A stretch of DNA of 64,000 nt from Comamonas sp. 26 (GTDB lineage: Bacteria > Pseudomonadota > Gammaproteobacteria > Burkholderiales > Burkholderiaceae_C), in assembly GCF_002754475.1 (NCBI RefSeq), contig NZ_PEFL01000003.1, forward strand, positions 682,001 to 746,000, read 5' to 3'. Shown piece after piece: positions 16,639-25,367 of the stretch. The notes beneath the pieces were generated by a model that was given only the letters and a program-made list of their open reading frames with translations, ran no database searches and had not been told where the DNA came from. The translations under genes and the position numbers were made by a program. Positions within the stretch are counted from its first letter, which is position 1. Every line of letters begins with the position of its first letter.

Positions 16639-18291
16639 ATGTTTTCTTTTCTTCGTTCAGGGCTGAGGCCCGTCGGGCCGGTGTGGCAGTGCGCAAGCTG
16701 GTTGATTGCGCTGGGGGTGTTCGCGCCCATTGCTTCGCTGGCGTGGCTGGCGCTGGGGGCTGATTTTGCGCACTGGCAGAACCTGCTGCGCTATGTGCTG
16801 CCCGATGCCGCCATCAACACGGCCTTGCTGCTGACGGGAGTGGGCCTGCTGGTGCTGCTGGTGGGCACGGGCTGCGCCTGGCTGGTGACGGCCTATGATT
16901 TTCCGGGGCGGCGCTGGCTGCACTGGGCGCTGCTGCTGCCGCTGGCCATGCCTGCGTATATCGTTGCGTTTTCTTACCTAGATTTGCTGCACCCCATCGG
17001 TCCGGTGCAGGGTGCGCTGCGCTGGGTGCTGGGCTATGACAGCCCGCGTCAATGGCGTCTGCCGGATCTGCGCTCCATGGGCGGCGCGATCTTTGTGCTG
17101 GGTTTCACGCTCTATCCCTATGTGTATATGACGGCGCGGGCCATGTTCATGACCCAGCCCGCGCATTTGATGGAAGCCGCACGTTCGCTGGGTGAAACCC
17201 GCTGGGGTGCTTTCTGGCGCGTAGCCCTGCCCATGGCGCGGCCTGCGCTGGCCGTGGGCCTGAGTCTGGCGCTGCTGGAGACGCTGAACGACATTGGTGC
17301 ATCGGAATTTCTGGGCGTGCACACACTCACCGTGTCGGTCTATACGACCTGGATTACGCGCTCAGACCTGGCCGGCGCGGCGCAGATTGCCTGCTCCATG
17401 CTACTGGCCGTGGTGGCGCTGGTCTGGCTGGAGCGCAAAGGCCGCAGCCGCCAGCGTTTTGGTTCAGCCCAACGCATGCGCGGCATTGAATCGCATCGCC
17501 TGCCAGGCTACAGCGCATGGCTGGCCACGCTGGCCTGCAGCGTGCCTGTGCTGATTGGCTTTGTGGCCCCTGCAGCCTATCTGGCTTGGGAAAGCGGCAA
17601 GCGCTTTGCGCAGGGCAGCGGAATTTCTGACGGTCTGGTGTCCAGCCTGCTCAATACGCTGGGGCTGGCGCTGGGCGTGACCGTGATTGCCGTGGCTGCT
17701 GGTCTGGTGGTTGCATGGTCCACACGCACCGGCATCAGCACCCGTGCGCCATCGCGCTGGCCTGCGCAGGTGGCGGCTCTGGGCTATGCCGTGCCGGGCA
17801 CCGTGCTGGCCATTGGCCTGCTGACGCCCGCACTGGCGCTGGATGCAGGGCTTGCCAGCCTGTTTGGCGCTGAAGGCCTGCCGCTGATGGGGCTGGGCGT
17901 GGTGCTGGTGGTGGCCTGCGTGATTCGATTTCTTGTCATGCCCGTGGGCGGCATTGAGGCCGGGCTGGCACGTATACCGCCCACGCTGGAGCAGGCCTCG
18001 CGCCTGCTAGGTGAAGGGCGGCTTGCCACATTGCGCCGCGTGCACCTGCCGCTGCTGCGCCCGGCCATGGCCACCAGCGCCATGCTGGTGTTTGTCGATG
18101 CCATGAAAGAGCTGCCTGCCACCTTGCTGCTGCGCCCGGCGGACTTTGACACCCTGGCCACCTGGCTCTATGCCGAGGCCGCACGCGGCACCTATGAGGA
18201 AGGCGCGATTGCGGCGCTGTGTATCGTGGTGGCGGGGCTGATCCCTGTCATGCTGCTGGCGCGCTCGCAGCTGTCGAATGTGCAGCGATGA
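16639..18291 (+). CDS. Ferric-iron ABC transporter permease, fused two-domain (FbpB/FutB-like)
   Basis: The 550-residue protein is a tandem fusion of two inner-membrane permease domains, as in FbpB and SfuB. About twelve hydrophobic helices are visible. Each half carries an EAA-loop that docks the ATPase: EAARSLGETRWGAFWRVALP near residue 180, and EQASRLLGEGRLATLRRVHLP near residue 450. The upstream in-frame TTG at 16636 was rejected in favour of the ATG at 16639. The gene lies 189 bases after the binding-protein gene, a gap filled by the repeat and a hairpin, and 69 bases before the ATPase gene. All three are on the same strand and should form one iron-uptake unit. Confidence 0.88.
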   Translation: MFSFLRSGLRPVGPVWQCASWLIALGVFAPIASLAWLALGADFAHWQNLLRYVLPDAAINTALLLTGVGLLVLLVGTGCAWLVTAYDFPGRRWLHWALLLPLAMPAYIVAFSYLDLLHPIGPVQGALRWVLGYDSPRQWRLPDLRSMGGAIFVLGFTLYPYVYMTARAMFMTQPAHLMEAARSLGETRWGAFWRVALPMARPALAVGLSLALLETLNDIGASEFLGVHTLTVSVYTTWITRSDLAGAAQIACSMLLAVVALVWLERKGRSRQRFGSAQRMRGIESHRLPGYSAWLATLACSVPVLIGFVAPAAYLAWESGKRFAQGSGISDGLVSSLLNTLGLALGVTVIAVAAGLVVAWSTRTGISTRAPSRWPAQVAALGYAVPGTVLAIGLLTPALALDAGLASLFGAEGLPLMGLGVVLVVACVIRFLVMPVGGIEAGLARIPPTLEQASRLLGEGRLATLRRVHLPLLRPAMATSAMLVFVDAMKELPATLLLRPADFDTLATWLYAEAARGTYEEGAIAALCIVVAGLIPVMLLARSQLSNVQR

Positions 18292-18305
18292 ATCTGCATG
18301 AAACT

Positions 18306-18350
18306 GGCCTCAAGCGCTTATGTAAATTGCGCAAGCAGCTATTGAAATTG
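18306..18350. repeat. AGCTGCTTGCGC-type repeat
   Basis: GGCCTCAAGCGCTTATG followed by GCGCAAGCAGCTATTG matches, as reverse complement, the copy at 57625-57665. It fills most of the gap between the permease and ATPase genes. Confidence 0.65.
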
Positions 18351-18360
18351 AAGTAACAGC

Positions 18361-19023
18361 ATGACCGCCTCACTACATATTGCACAGCTGCATCTGGGCT
18401 ATGAAGCACCCAAGGGTCTGCACACCGTGCTGCAGGGCTTTGACCTGCAGGTGCCTGCCGGCCATATCGCCAGCCTGCTTGGCCCCTCGGGTTGCGGCAA
18501 GACATCGGTTCTGCGCGCCATTGCGGGGTTTGAACCCGTGCGTGCGGGCAGCATTCATCTGGGCGAGCGGCTGCTCTCCGGCCCCAGAACCCATCTGCCG
18601 CCCGAGCAGCGCCATGTAGGCATGATGTTTCAGGAGTACGGCCTGTTCCCTCACCTGAGCGCCGTGCAGAACGTGGGTTTTGGCCTGCGCCGCAGCAGCA
18701 AGGGCGAGCGCGAAAAGCGTGTGAATGAGTTGCTGGCCGTGGTGGGGCTGGCCGATGCCGGGGCCAAGTTCCCGCATGAGCTGTCTGGCGGTCAGCAGCA
18801 GCGCGTGGCCCTGGCAAGAGCCCTGGCACCGGCACCGGCCTTGCTGCTGCTCGATGAGCCATTTTCCAATCTCGACGCCGCCACGCGCGAGCGCCTGACG
18901 CTGGAGGTACGCGACATTCTGCGTGCCGCAGGCCAGACCGCCATTCTGGTCACACACAACGCGCAGGAGGCCGAAACCATGGCCGACCAGATCTGCGTGA
19001 TGACGCCTTTTTCAAAAAGTTAG
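18361..19023 (+). CDS. Ferric-iron ABC transporter ATPase, short form lacking the C-terminal domain
   Basis: The 220-residue protein has a complete nucleotide-binding domain: Walker A GPSGCGKT (41-48), Q-loop MMFQEYG (88-94), signature LSGGQQQR (141-148), Walker B LLLLDEP (161-167) and the switch histidine H199 in VTHN. FbpC-type ATPases of this group are usually about 340-370 residues, with a C-terminal regulatory/TOBE domain. Here the protein stops straight after ADQICVM with TPFSKS. No frame downstream restores a TOBE-like sequence, so this looks like a real loss rather than a one-base error. ATP hydrolysis should be intact, but regulation through the C-terminal domain would be missing. 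The gene follows the permease in the same orientation. Confidence 0.82.
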   Translation: MTASLHIAQLHLGYEAPKGLHTVLQGFDLQVPAGHIASLLGPSGCGKTSVLRAIAGFEPVRAGSIHLGERLLSGPRTHLPPEQRHVGMMFQEYGLFPHLSAVQNVGFGLRRSSKGEREKRVNELLAVVGLADAGAKFPHELSGGQQQRVALARALAPAPALLLLDEPFSNLDAATRERLTLEVRDILRAAGQTAILVTHNAQEAETMADQICVMTPFSKS

Positions 19024-19240
19024 CAAATACTTCTGCTGAGCGGGCACGTACTGGGCTTCACTGGGGGAAGGTTCACCACACTTGTTCCGGTATCCACGCG
19101 ATTCTGTAAAGAACCAAAAAATGCCATGCTACGCTGTCGGCCTTGCTGCACGGCTTCGCTGTGCGGCACCCTTACAAACTGCCATGGCGCCCTGCCGGTG
19201 CCGGTGCATTGCCCTCATGCCTTCTGGAAGGAATCGTCCC

Positions 19241-20341
19241 GTGTCCACCTCTGCCACCAAGTTCAAGCTGACTGCTTCAAGCCACCCACGCAGCGCCGAA
19301 GCGCGCGACAAGATTCTTGAGAAGCCGGGTTTTGGCCTGCACTTTACCGATCACATGGTTGCGGTGCGCTGGGAAAAGGAAGCCGGCTGGCATGATGCCG
19401 AAGTGATGCCCTATGGCCCCATCTCGCTGGATCCCGCCGCTGCCGTGCTCCACTACGGCCAGGAAATTTTTGAAGGAATCAAGGCCTACCGTCACGCCGA
19501 CGGCTCCATCTGGACCTTCCGCCCCACGGCCAATGCCCAGCGCATGCAGCGTTCGGCCAAGCGTCTGGCGCTGCCTGAGCTGCCTGTGGATATCTTTGTC
19601 GAATCGCTCAAGCAAATCATTGCGGTGGACAAGGACTGGGTGCCCGGCGGTGAAGAAGCCAGCCTGTACCTGCGCCCCTTCATTATTGGCGACGAAGTCT
19701 TTCTGGGCGTACGCAGCGCGCACAAGGCCAGCTACTACGTCATCGCCAGCCCTGCAGGCCCTTACTTTGCCAAGGGAGTGGCCCCTGTGGCGATCTGGCT
19801 GTCGACCGACTTTGCCCGCGCGGCCAAGGGCGGCACGGGCGCGGCCAAGTGCGGCGGCAACTATGCCGCATCCTTGCTGCCCCAAGAGCAAGCCTATGAA
19901 AACGGCTGCTCGCAAGTGCTGTTCCTGGACCCTGCCGAAGGCAAGTATCTGGAAGAGCTGGGTGGCATGAACGTATTCCTGGTCTACGGCAAAGAGAACA
20001 AGCTGGTGACCCCTGCGCTGTCGGGCAGCATTCTGGAAGGCATCACACGCGACTCCATCCTGCAACTGGCGCGCGACCGCGGCATGATCGTGGAAGAGCG
20101 CAAGGTCTCGGCCGATGAATGGAAGCAAGGCGTGGCCAGCGGCGAGATCACCGAAGTGTTTGCCTGCGGCACGGCTGCCGTCATCACCCCCATCGGCCAA
20201 CTCAAGGGCAAGGATTTCTCCGTGGGCGACTTGAATGCTCCCGCTGGCGAGATCACTCTGGCGCTGCGCAAGGAACTGACCGACATTCAATACGGCCGCG
20301 CCGCAGACCGCCACGGCTGGCTGGTGCGTCTGGACGCTTAA
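19241..20341 (+). CDS. ilvE: Branched-chain amino acid aminotransferase (type II)
   Basis: This PLP enzyme makes valine, leucine and isoleucine from their 2-oxo acids, with glutamate as donor. The 366-residue length and sequence fit the type II family: LHYGQEIFEGIKAYR (residues 70-84), LYLRPFIIGDEVFLGV near 142, and AAKCGGNYAAS with the PLP lysine at K203. FACGTAAVITPIG lies near the end. The start is taken as the GTG at 19241 because it has GGAAGGAA 8 bases upstream and gives the usual N-terminus. The open frame extends back to 19082 but that part is not family-like. It is 217 bases from the truncated ABC gene and ends at a strong terminator. Confidence 0.93.
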   Translation: MSTSATKFKLTASSHPRSAEARDKILEKPGFGLHFTDHMVAVRWEKEAGWHDAEVMPYGPISLDPAAAVLHYGQEIFEGIKAYRHADGSIWTFRPTANAQRMQRSAKRLALPELPVDIFVESLKQIIAVDKDWVPGGEEASLYLRPFIIGDEVFLGVRSAHKASYYVIASPAGPYFAKGVAPVAIWLSTDFARAAKGGTGAAKCGGNYAASLLPQEQAYENGCSQVLFLDPAEGKYLEELGGMNVFLVYGKENKLVTPALSGSILEGITRDSILQLARDRGMIVEERKVSADEWKQGVASGEITEVFACGTAAVITPIGQLKGKDFSVGDLNAPAGEITLALRKELTDIQYGRAADRHGWLVRLDA

Positions 20342-20356
20342 TCAGTCCGCAACGCC

Positions 20357-20394
20357 AAAAAAGCCAGACACCCGAAAGGTGGCTGGCTTTTTCT
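20357..20394. terminator. Bidirectional terminator after ilvE
   Basis: AAAAAAGCCAG-CACC pairs with GGTG-CTGGCTTTTT around the loop CGAAA (20357-20392). It has a T-tract on the plus strand and an A-tract on the other side. It serves the convergent ilvE and phzF-like genes. Confidence 0.85.
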
Positions 20395-20410
20395 TTGAGG
20401 GGTGCTGATC

Positions 20411-21379
20411 TCAGAGCAATACCGCGCCATTGACGACGGTGACCGTGTGGCCACCCACCCAGAGCTTGCCATTGCTGCCGGTCTGTACATGGACTTGGCC
20501 GTCACGACCTACGCACACGCCCTGGGCGGCGATATAGGGCGTTTGCAGCAGGCCCTCGCCCGTCAGCCACTGGGCCAGCGCAGCGTTCAGGCTGCCGGTC
20601 ACCGGGTCTTCGCTGGTGGTTTCGCCAATCAGGGCGCGCACTTCCAGGCTGGGCGATATGGCTGAAGGCTTGCCCTGCGCTGCTTCTTCGGCTTGTTTGG
20701 CAAAAGCCCGCGCTTCGCGGCTGGAACGGCCGATCAGCGGGGCATCTTCTTCGGCTTCGTAGATCGCGGCCAGACCGGCTTTGGCATTCAGTTTCTTGAG
20801 TGCCGCAAAGTCTGGCTCCACACCCAGCACGGTGTCCGGGTGATCGAGCAGCAAGCCCAGCCACGGCGAGCCGTTATAGAGGCGGCGTGCCATCAGCAGC
20901 TGTTCGCGCGCCAGGCCCAGCGCCTGCAGTATGGGTGTCAGTTCTTCTTCGGAAACCGCTTGCGAGTCCAGCGAAGGTGCTTCAAAAAACAGAGCGCCTT
21001 GCGCGCTTGCAGTAATGGGTACAAGCCCTTTTTTGCATTCCTGTAACACCTGCTCAGGGTTGCGCGGCTGGCCGCCCTGGGCCAGCCAGGCGTGGCAGCT
21101 GCCCAGCGTGGGGTGGCCGGCAAACGCCAGCTCGCCCGCTGGCGTGAAGATGCGCAGCAGATAGTCCGCGCCAGCAGCTTGGCCTTCGGCGCTTGGCTGC
21201 ATCACAAATGTGGTTTCGGACAGATTGGTCCAGCAGGCAAAAGCCTGCATCTGTGCATCGCTCAGTCCGTCCGCATTCAGCACCACGGCCACGGGATTGC
21301 CGAGCAGCGCGGTTTGCGTGAATACGTCCACAGTCATATAGGGACGCGAAGAAGGTGCAATAAGGGCTGGGGCAGACAT
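20411..21379 (-). CDS. PhzF family isomerase/epimerase-like protein
   Basis: The 322-residue protein has the two-lobed diaminopimelate-epimerase-like fold of PhzF proteins. The N-terminal YMTVDVFTQTALLGNPVAVV is characteristic, and the catalytic glutamate lies in NLSETTFV (E55). The second lobe starts after residue 180, with GETTSEDPVTGSLNAALAQWL near the end. PhzF itself isomerises a phenazine precursor, but no phenazine genes are present. This is more likely one of the many orphan family members, with unknown substrate. The gene is convergent with ilvE and lies downstream of the aminotransferase gene on the same strand, with a terminator between. Confidence 0.85.
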   Translation of the reverse strand: MSAPALIAPSSRPYMTVDVFTQTALLGNPVAVVLNADGLSDAQMQAFACWTNLSETTFVMQPSAEGQAAGADYLLRIFTPAGELAFAGHPTLGSCHAWLAQGGQPRNPEQVLQECKKGLVPITASAQGALFFEAPSLDSQAVSEEELTPILQALGLAREQLLMARRLYNGSPWLGLLLDHPDTVLGVEPDFAALKKLNAKAGLAAIYEAEEDAPLIGRSSREARAFAKQAEEAAQGKPSAISPSLEVRALIGETTSEDPVTGSLNAALAQWLTGEGLLQTPYIAAQGVCVGRDGQVHVQTGSNGKLWVGGHTVTVVNGAVLL

Positions 21380-21403
21380 GGACAGGGATTGTCAGCAAAA
21401 AGA

Positions 21404-21424
21404 AAAACCGGCGCAGGGCCGGTT
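21404..21424 (-). terminator. Terminator downstream of the aminotransferase gene
   Basis: On the minus strand AACCGGCC-CTGC-GCCGGTTTTTCTTTTT forms a 7-bp GC-rich stem and T-tract. It lies after the repeat that follows the aminotransferase stop codon and just upstream of the PhzF-like gene. Confidence 0.75.
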
Positions 21425-21453
21425 GATGAGGCATTGCGCATGCCACGGGGTAT

Positions 21454-21531
21454 CAGAGACAGCGAGCAAGAGCCGCCTCGCGGCGAAGCTGTCGTCCCCC
21501 TCCCAAAGAGAGAGGAGCGCCTCAGGGGGTG
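21454..21531 (-). repeat. Stop-codon-anchored structured repeat, copy C
   Basis: On the minus strand it begins directly after the TAA of the aminotransferase gene with CACCCCCTGAGGCGC. It has a shortened inner hairpin and an outer stem GACAGC/GCTGTC. Same family as 381-454, 16451-16550 and 59985-60083. Confidence 0.8.
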
Positions 21532-22713
21532 TTATGCATAAGCCTTGATCGCTTCAGCCAGGGCTGCAATGCCTTGGTTGATCTGCTCGGGCGACACGGT
21601 CACATAGGACAGGCGCAGCGTATTGGTCTGTGCATCATCCGCGTAGAAGGGGGCTCCTGGCACAAAGGCCATGTGGCGTTCCACGGCCTTGGCCAGCAGC
21701 ACCTGCGCGTCCATGTTCTTGGGAAGGGTCAGCCACAGGAACATGCCGCCCACGGGGCGAGTCCACTTCACGCCCAAGCCGGCCATTTCGCGCTCCAGCG
21801 CCATCAGCATCACGTCGCGCTGCACCTTGTACATGGCACGGATGGTGGGCACATGGCGGTTCAGGAAGCCGTCTTTGATGACTTCGGCCACCACGCGCTG
21901 GTTAAAGCTGGGGGTGTGAAGGTCAGCGGCTTGCTTGGCTTGCGTGAGCTTGCCGTAGACGGACTTGGGCGCGACGATAAAGCCGATGCGCAGGCCGGGG
22001 GCCAGCACCTTGGAGAACGAACCCATGTAGATCACGCCCTCGGGGTTGCGTGCAGCCAGGGGCAAAGGGGGTTCTTCTTCGTACCAGAGGTCGCCGTAGG
22101 GGTTGTCCTCGACCAGGGGAATATTCAGCTCTTTGGCCTTTTCCACCAGTGCCTGACGGCGCGCGTCGCTCATGGTGCGGCCCGTGGGGTTCTGGAAGTT
22201 GGGCAGCACATAGGCCAGACGGGCCTTGTCCGCGCCGCTGCCCGCTTGCTTTTCGAAATTTGTAATCAGCATGCCTTCGTCATCGCTGTCCACGCCCACG
22301 GCCACAGGCTCCATGGGGGTGAAGGCTTGCAGAGCGCCCAGGTACGTGGGCTTTTCTACCAGCACGCGGCTGCCTTTGTCGAAGAAGATCTTGCCGATCA
22401 GGTCCAGCGCCTGCTGGCTGCCGGTGGTGATCAGCACTTGCTCGGGGTCCACATTCCAGGGCAGGAAGTCGGCAATCGCCTGGCGCAGTGGTGCAAAACC
22501 TTCGGTGGTGGAGTACTGCAGGGCGGCAGCGCCGTCACGCTGCATCACCGTCTGGCAGGCGACGGTGAAGGCATCCAGAGGGAAGGCCTTGGGGGAAGGC
22601 AGGCCGCCAGCCATGCTGATGATGCCGGGGCGGTCGGTCAGCTTCAGGATCTCGCGGATGGCGGAGGAATTCATCTTGGCAGTGCGTTCTGCCAGTGTCC
22701 ATGTTGTCGTCAT
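21532..22713 (-). CDS. PLP-dependent aminotransferase, class I/II (2-aminoadipate transaminase-like)
   Basis: The 393-residue protein resembles the LysN/2-aminoadipate or aromatic aminotransferase branch of fold-type I. Visible are the N-terminal substrate motif ISMAGGLPSPKAFP (residues 32-45), TTGSQQALDLIGK (97-108), NPTGRTM near residue 175, EDNPYGDLWY (202-211), and the PLP lysine K235 in GSFSKVLAPG. The donor and acceptor cannot be fixed from the sequence. It is divergent from a MocR-type regulator and shares a 352-base regulatory region with it, so it is probably that regulator's target. Confidence 0.87.
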   Translation of the reverse strand: MTTTWTLAERTAKMNSSAIREILKLTDRPGIISMAGGLPSPKAFPLDAFTVACQTVMQRDGAAALQYSTTEGFAPLRQAIADFLPWNVDPEQVLITTGSQQALDLIGKIFFDKGSRVLVEKPTYLGALQAFTPMEPVAVGVDSDDEGMLITNFEKQAGSGADKARLAYVLPNFQNPTGRTMSDARRQALVEKAKELNIPLVEDNPYGDLWYEEEPPLPLAARNPEGVIYMGSFSKVLAPGLRIGFIVAPKSVYGKLTQAKQAADLHTPSFNQRVVAEVIKDGFLNRHVPTIRAMYKVQRDVMLMALEREMAGLGVKWTRPVGGMFLWLTLPKNMDAQVLLAKAVERHMAFVPGAPFYADDAQTNTLRLSYVTVSPEQINQGIAALAEAIKAYA

Positions 22714-22982
22714 AAACAGGTCTCGATCTCTACGGTGCTAACCCCCTGCGGGGCTGGCCAGTGTGTGGTTTCACGCCGTGGTAGGGCATGTGCTGGCGGG
22801 AGCTTGGGGCTTTTTGCGCCACAGCGGGGGCGCGGGTAGCGCGGCCGCTGAGCACCAGCAGGTGGTTTTTTATGTCGCGCGACGCTTGCCTGTGGGGCTG
22901 GGCGGGCATTGCGACAGGGTAGCCATAGCCCTGTGTAGAGGGCGGCCAAGCAAAATTGATGAAATCAATATACGCCTGAGAC

Positions 22983-23048
22983 CATTACAGTTCCAATACA
23001 GACAGCCCCGCAATTATTGCTTCTGTATTGGTGTTTGCATCAATACAG
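22983..23048. promoter_or_regulatory. Repeated operator between the aminotransferase and mocR-type genes
   Basis: CATTACAG (22983-22990) and CAATACAG (22994-23001) are direct repeats 11 bases apart. CTGTATTG (23023-23030) is the inverted form, and CAATACAG recurs at 23041-23048. Arrays of direct and inverted half-sites are usual for MocR-type regulators. The rest of the 352-base divergent gap (22714-23065) holds no gene. Confidence 0.6.
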
Positions 23049-23065
23049 TCCACCGCCTTAAAACC

Positions 23066-24529
23066 ATGTCCATTTCCTTGTCGCGCCAAGCAGCGCTGAC
23101 CCTGACCCAGCAACTGGCCGAGCGCCTGGCTGAGCGAATCCGCATGCGCCTGCTGCCTGCGGGCGCGCGTCTGCCATCGGTGCGCGAGTGTGCGCGCCAG
23201 CAGAATGTGAGCCCCTATACCGTGGTGGCCGCCTATGACTTGCTGCAGGCGCAAGGCCTGGTAGAGGCCAGACCGCAGCGCGGCTTCTTTGTTCGAGACT
23301 TTGCGCAAAATCCGCTTCAAACCCAGGAGAGGCAAGCGCTGGAAGCTATCAATGGAAGAGCGCTAGACACCCCGGTCGGTATTGCCTCCGGTACCCGCAT
23401 CAATGCCACCATGCTGATACGCGGCATGTTTGTGGAAAGCGTGGCCGGCAAACCCCAGCCCGGCGCAGGTGTGCTGCCGGCTGAATGGCTGGATGCAGGC
23501 TTTCTGGTGGCAGCCATGCGCAAGGTCACCAGTGGGCCGGCGCTGCGCGAATCTCTGGTGCGCTATGGCGACCCCATGGGCGACAGCAGCCTGCGTGAAG
23601 CCTTGGCACGGCGCATGCAGCGCATAGGCATTGCGGCTGCGCCTAGCCAGATTATCACTACCATGGGCGCCACCCAGGCGCTCGACATCGTCAGCCGCGC
23701 CCTGCTGCAGCCGGGCGACCCGGTGATGGTGGAAGAGCCCGGTTGGGCCGTGGAATATGCGCGCCTGGCTGCCATGGGTATGCGCGTGCTTCCCGTGCCG
23801 CGCGGGCCGGAGGGGCCGGACATGGCGGTCATGCAGCGCTATTGCGAAACCATGGCGCCCAAGCTCTATGTCAGCGTCAGTGTGCTGCACAACCCCACGG
23901 GTTACAGCCTGAGCGCCGCCAGCGCTCACGAGGTGTTGCAGATGTCCCAGCGTTACGGCTTTTATGTGGTGGAAGACGATAGCTACTGCCACATCGCCCC
24001 AGACCATGCCTCGCGCGTGACGGTGCTGGACCGCCTGCAGCGCAGCATTTATATCAGCGGCTTTGCCAAGGTGCTGGTGCCCAACTGGCGTCTGGGCTAT
24101 CTGGCCGCGCCGCCTGATCTGGTGGAGAGGTTGCTGGATACCAAGCTGCTCTCCACCTTATCGACTCCTACCCCCATGGAGCAAGCTCTGGCCCTGTGCA
24201 TGGAGCAAGGCCAACTGCGCCGCCATGCCGAGCGGCTGCGCCAGCATCTGGCCAAGGCCCGCACCCGCAGCGTTGCGCTGGCCCAAGCAGCCGGTTGTCG
24301 CTTTGTGGCCGAGCCCGCTGGCATGTTTGGCTGGGTCGATACCGGGGTCGATACCGAAGTGCTGACCCAGCACCTGCTGGATGAGGGCTACATGATTGCG
24401 CCGGGCGCCATGTTTCACGCCAGCCGGGGATCGAGTACCTGCATGCGCATCAATTTTGCGACCACGCAGGATGCCGCCTTCTGGCGTGTGTTTGAGCGGG
24501 TGGTGGCAAAGATGCGCCAGCAGATTTAA
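23066..24529 (+). CDS. MocR-type transcriptional regulator (GntR winged helix fused to aminotransferase domain)
   Basis: The 487-residue protein starts with a GntR-type winged helix (residues 8-78; LPSVRECARQQNVSPYTVVAAYDLL is the recognition region). A linker follows, then a fold-type I aminotransferase-like domain with MGATQALDIVSRALL (200-214), HNPTGYSLS (275-283) and K335 in SGFAKVLVPNW, which should bind PLP. Such proteins sense PLP or an amino compound and often control a divergent gene. The ATG at 23066 was chosen because it starts the winged helix; the longer open frame runs through the operator. The operator array lies 18-83 bases upstream, so autoregulation is likely. Confidence 0.88.
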   Translation: MSISLSRQAALTLTQQLAERLAERIRMRLLPAGARLPSVRECARQQNVSPYTVVAAYDLLQAQGLVEARPQRGFFVRDFAQNPLQTQERQALEAINGRALDTPVGIASGTRINATMLIRGMFVESVAGKPQPGAGVLPAEWLDAGFLVAAMRKVTSGPALRESLVRYGDPMGDSSLREALARRMQRIGIAAAPSQIITTMGATQALDIVSRALLQPGDPVMVEEPGWAVEYARLAAMGMRVLPVPRGPEGPDMAVMQRYCETMAPKLYVSVSVLHNPTGYSLSAASAHEVLQMSQRYGFYVVEDDSYCHIAPDHASRVTVLDRLQRSIYISGFAKVLVPNWRLGYLAAPPDLVERLLDTKLLSTLSTPTPMEQALALCMEQGQLRRHAERLRQHLAKARTRSVALAQAAGCRFVAEPAGMFGWVDTGVDTEVLTQHLLDEGYMIAPGAMFHASRGSSTCMRINFATTQDAAFWRVFERVVAKMRQQI

Positions 24530-24536
24530 AAAGCTT

Positions 24537-25367
24537 TTAGAGCGCTTTTACAGGGCCTTGGTGAATACGGCAGTCATTGCGCTGCAGCAGCGCGCCAAAG
24601 GCGTCGGACATCAGGTATTCAAATTCCACGGGGCGCTGCTGGCCAATGGCATCGCCTTCGACGATTCCGCTGGCCGGGTGGCACATCAGCAAGCCGCCTT
24701 CGGCCATGTGCGGTAGCCAGTTGGCCATTTGCGCGCCATAGGTGGTGGCATCGGGGGCGTCAAAGCCGTAAACACCGCCAAAACCCTTGTTGATGGGAAC
24801 GCCTGCCTTGCGCAGCCGCCGGGTTGCGGCCCAGCCGCCCAGCAGCGCAATGATGGCGGCTTTGGGGCTGCGCCATAGCCCGGCGGCGGGCGCGGTGGAG
24901 CGCACCCATGGCATCTCGTTTGTCGCGTAGCGGGACTGCATTTCTTCAAGCATGGCGTTGCGCAGGCCCGGTAACTGGTGCACATGCTGGTGGCCGTCGA
25001 TAAAGTCCGGCGGTGTGCCCATGCCTTGCTCAAAGGCATCCAGCTGCTCGCGCCATGCCGCACGCATTTGCACTGGCGACATTTGATGGCAATAGGCCTG
25101 GCGGATGACCTGGCCCAGCGCCTGCGCCGTGTGCTGGCCGCCATGATCTTCGGTCAGGTTGAAGTGCAGACCGACAGAGAGCATGGGGCGCATGGGCTTC
25201 AAGGCCGGGGCGGCTTGCTGCCAGTGCGGTGATGTGGTCATGCAACTGGTGGCAGACAGGCGGCCCGCGCGGGCCAGTTGCTGCACGGCGTCATCAACCA
25301 GCGGGTGCAGGGCGTAATCATCCGCGCACAGCAAGATGGCGCGAAAGTTAGAGGGCGTGTGGCTCAT
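24537..25367 (-). CDS. ChbG/HpnK family carbohydrate deacetylase
   Basis: The 276-residue protein belongs to the YdjC-like deacetylases. ILLCADDYALHPLVDDAV near the start carries the metal-binding aspartates (D16, D17). VGLHFNLTEDHG near residue 85 and DFIDGHQHVHQLP near residue 125 supply the histidines. Family members remove acetyl groups from N-acetylated sugars or from hopanoid-linked glucosamine (HpnK). Here the gene overlaps gtrA by 4 bases and lies in one unit with a GtrB-like glycosyltransferase, so a lipid-linked amino sugar is a plausible substrate. That is inference. The 3' end is convergent with the mocR-type gene, 8 bases apart. Confidence 0.85.
   Translation of the reverse strand: MSHTPSNFRAILLCADDYALHPLVDDAVQQLARAGRLSATSCMTTSPHWQQAAPALKPMRPMLSVGLHFNLTEDHGGQHTAQALGQVIRQAYCHQMSPVQMRAAWREQLDAFEQGMGTPPDFIDGHQHVHQLPGLRNAMLEEMQSRYATNEMPWVRSTAPAAGLWRSPKAAIIALLGGWAATRRLRKAGVPINKGFGGVYGFDAPDATTYGAQMANWLPHMAEGGLLMCHPASGIVEGDAIGQQRPVEFEYLMSDAFGALLQRNDCRIHQGPVKAL

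Noticed and set aside
19277..20314. Long minus-strand open frame opposite ilvE
   Set aside because: It is antisense to a clear aminotransferase gene and has no similarity to known proteins.
23341..23375. A copy of the AGCTGCTTGCGC-type repeat inside the mocR-type gene
   Set aside because: Only GAAGCTATCAATGG and GAGCGCTAGA resemble it. The match is too short and too gapped to separate from chance.
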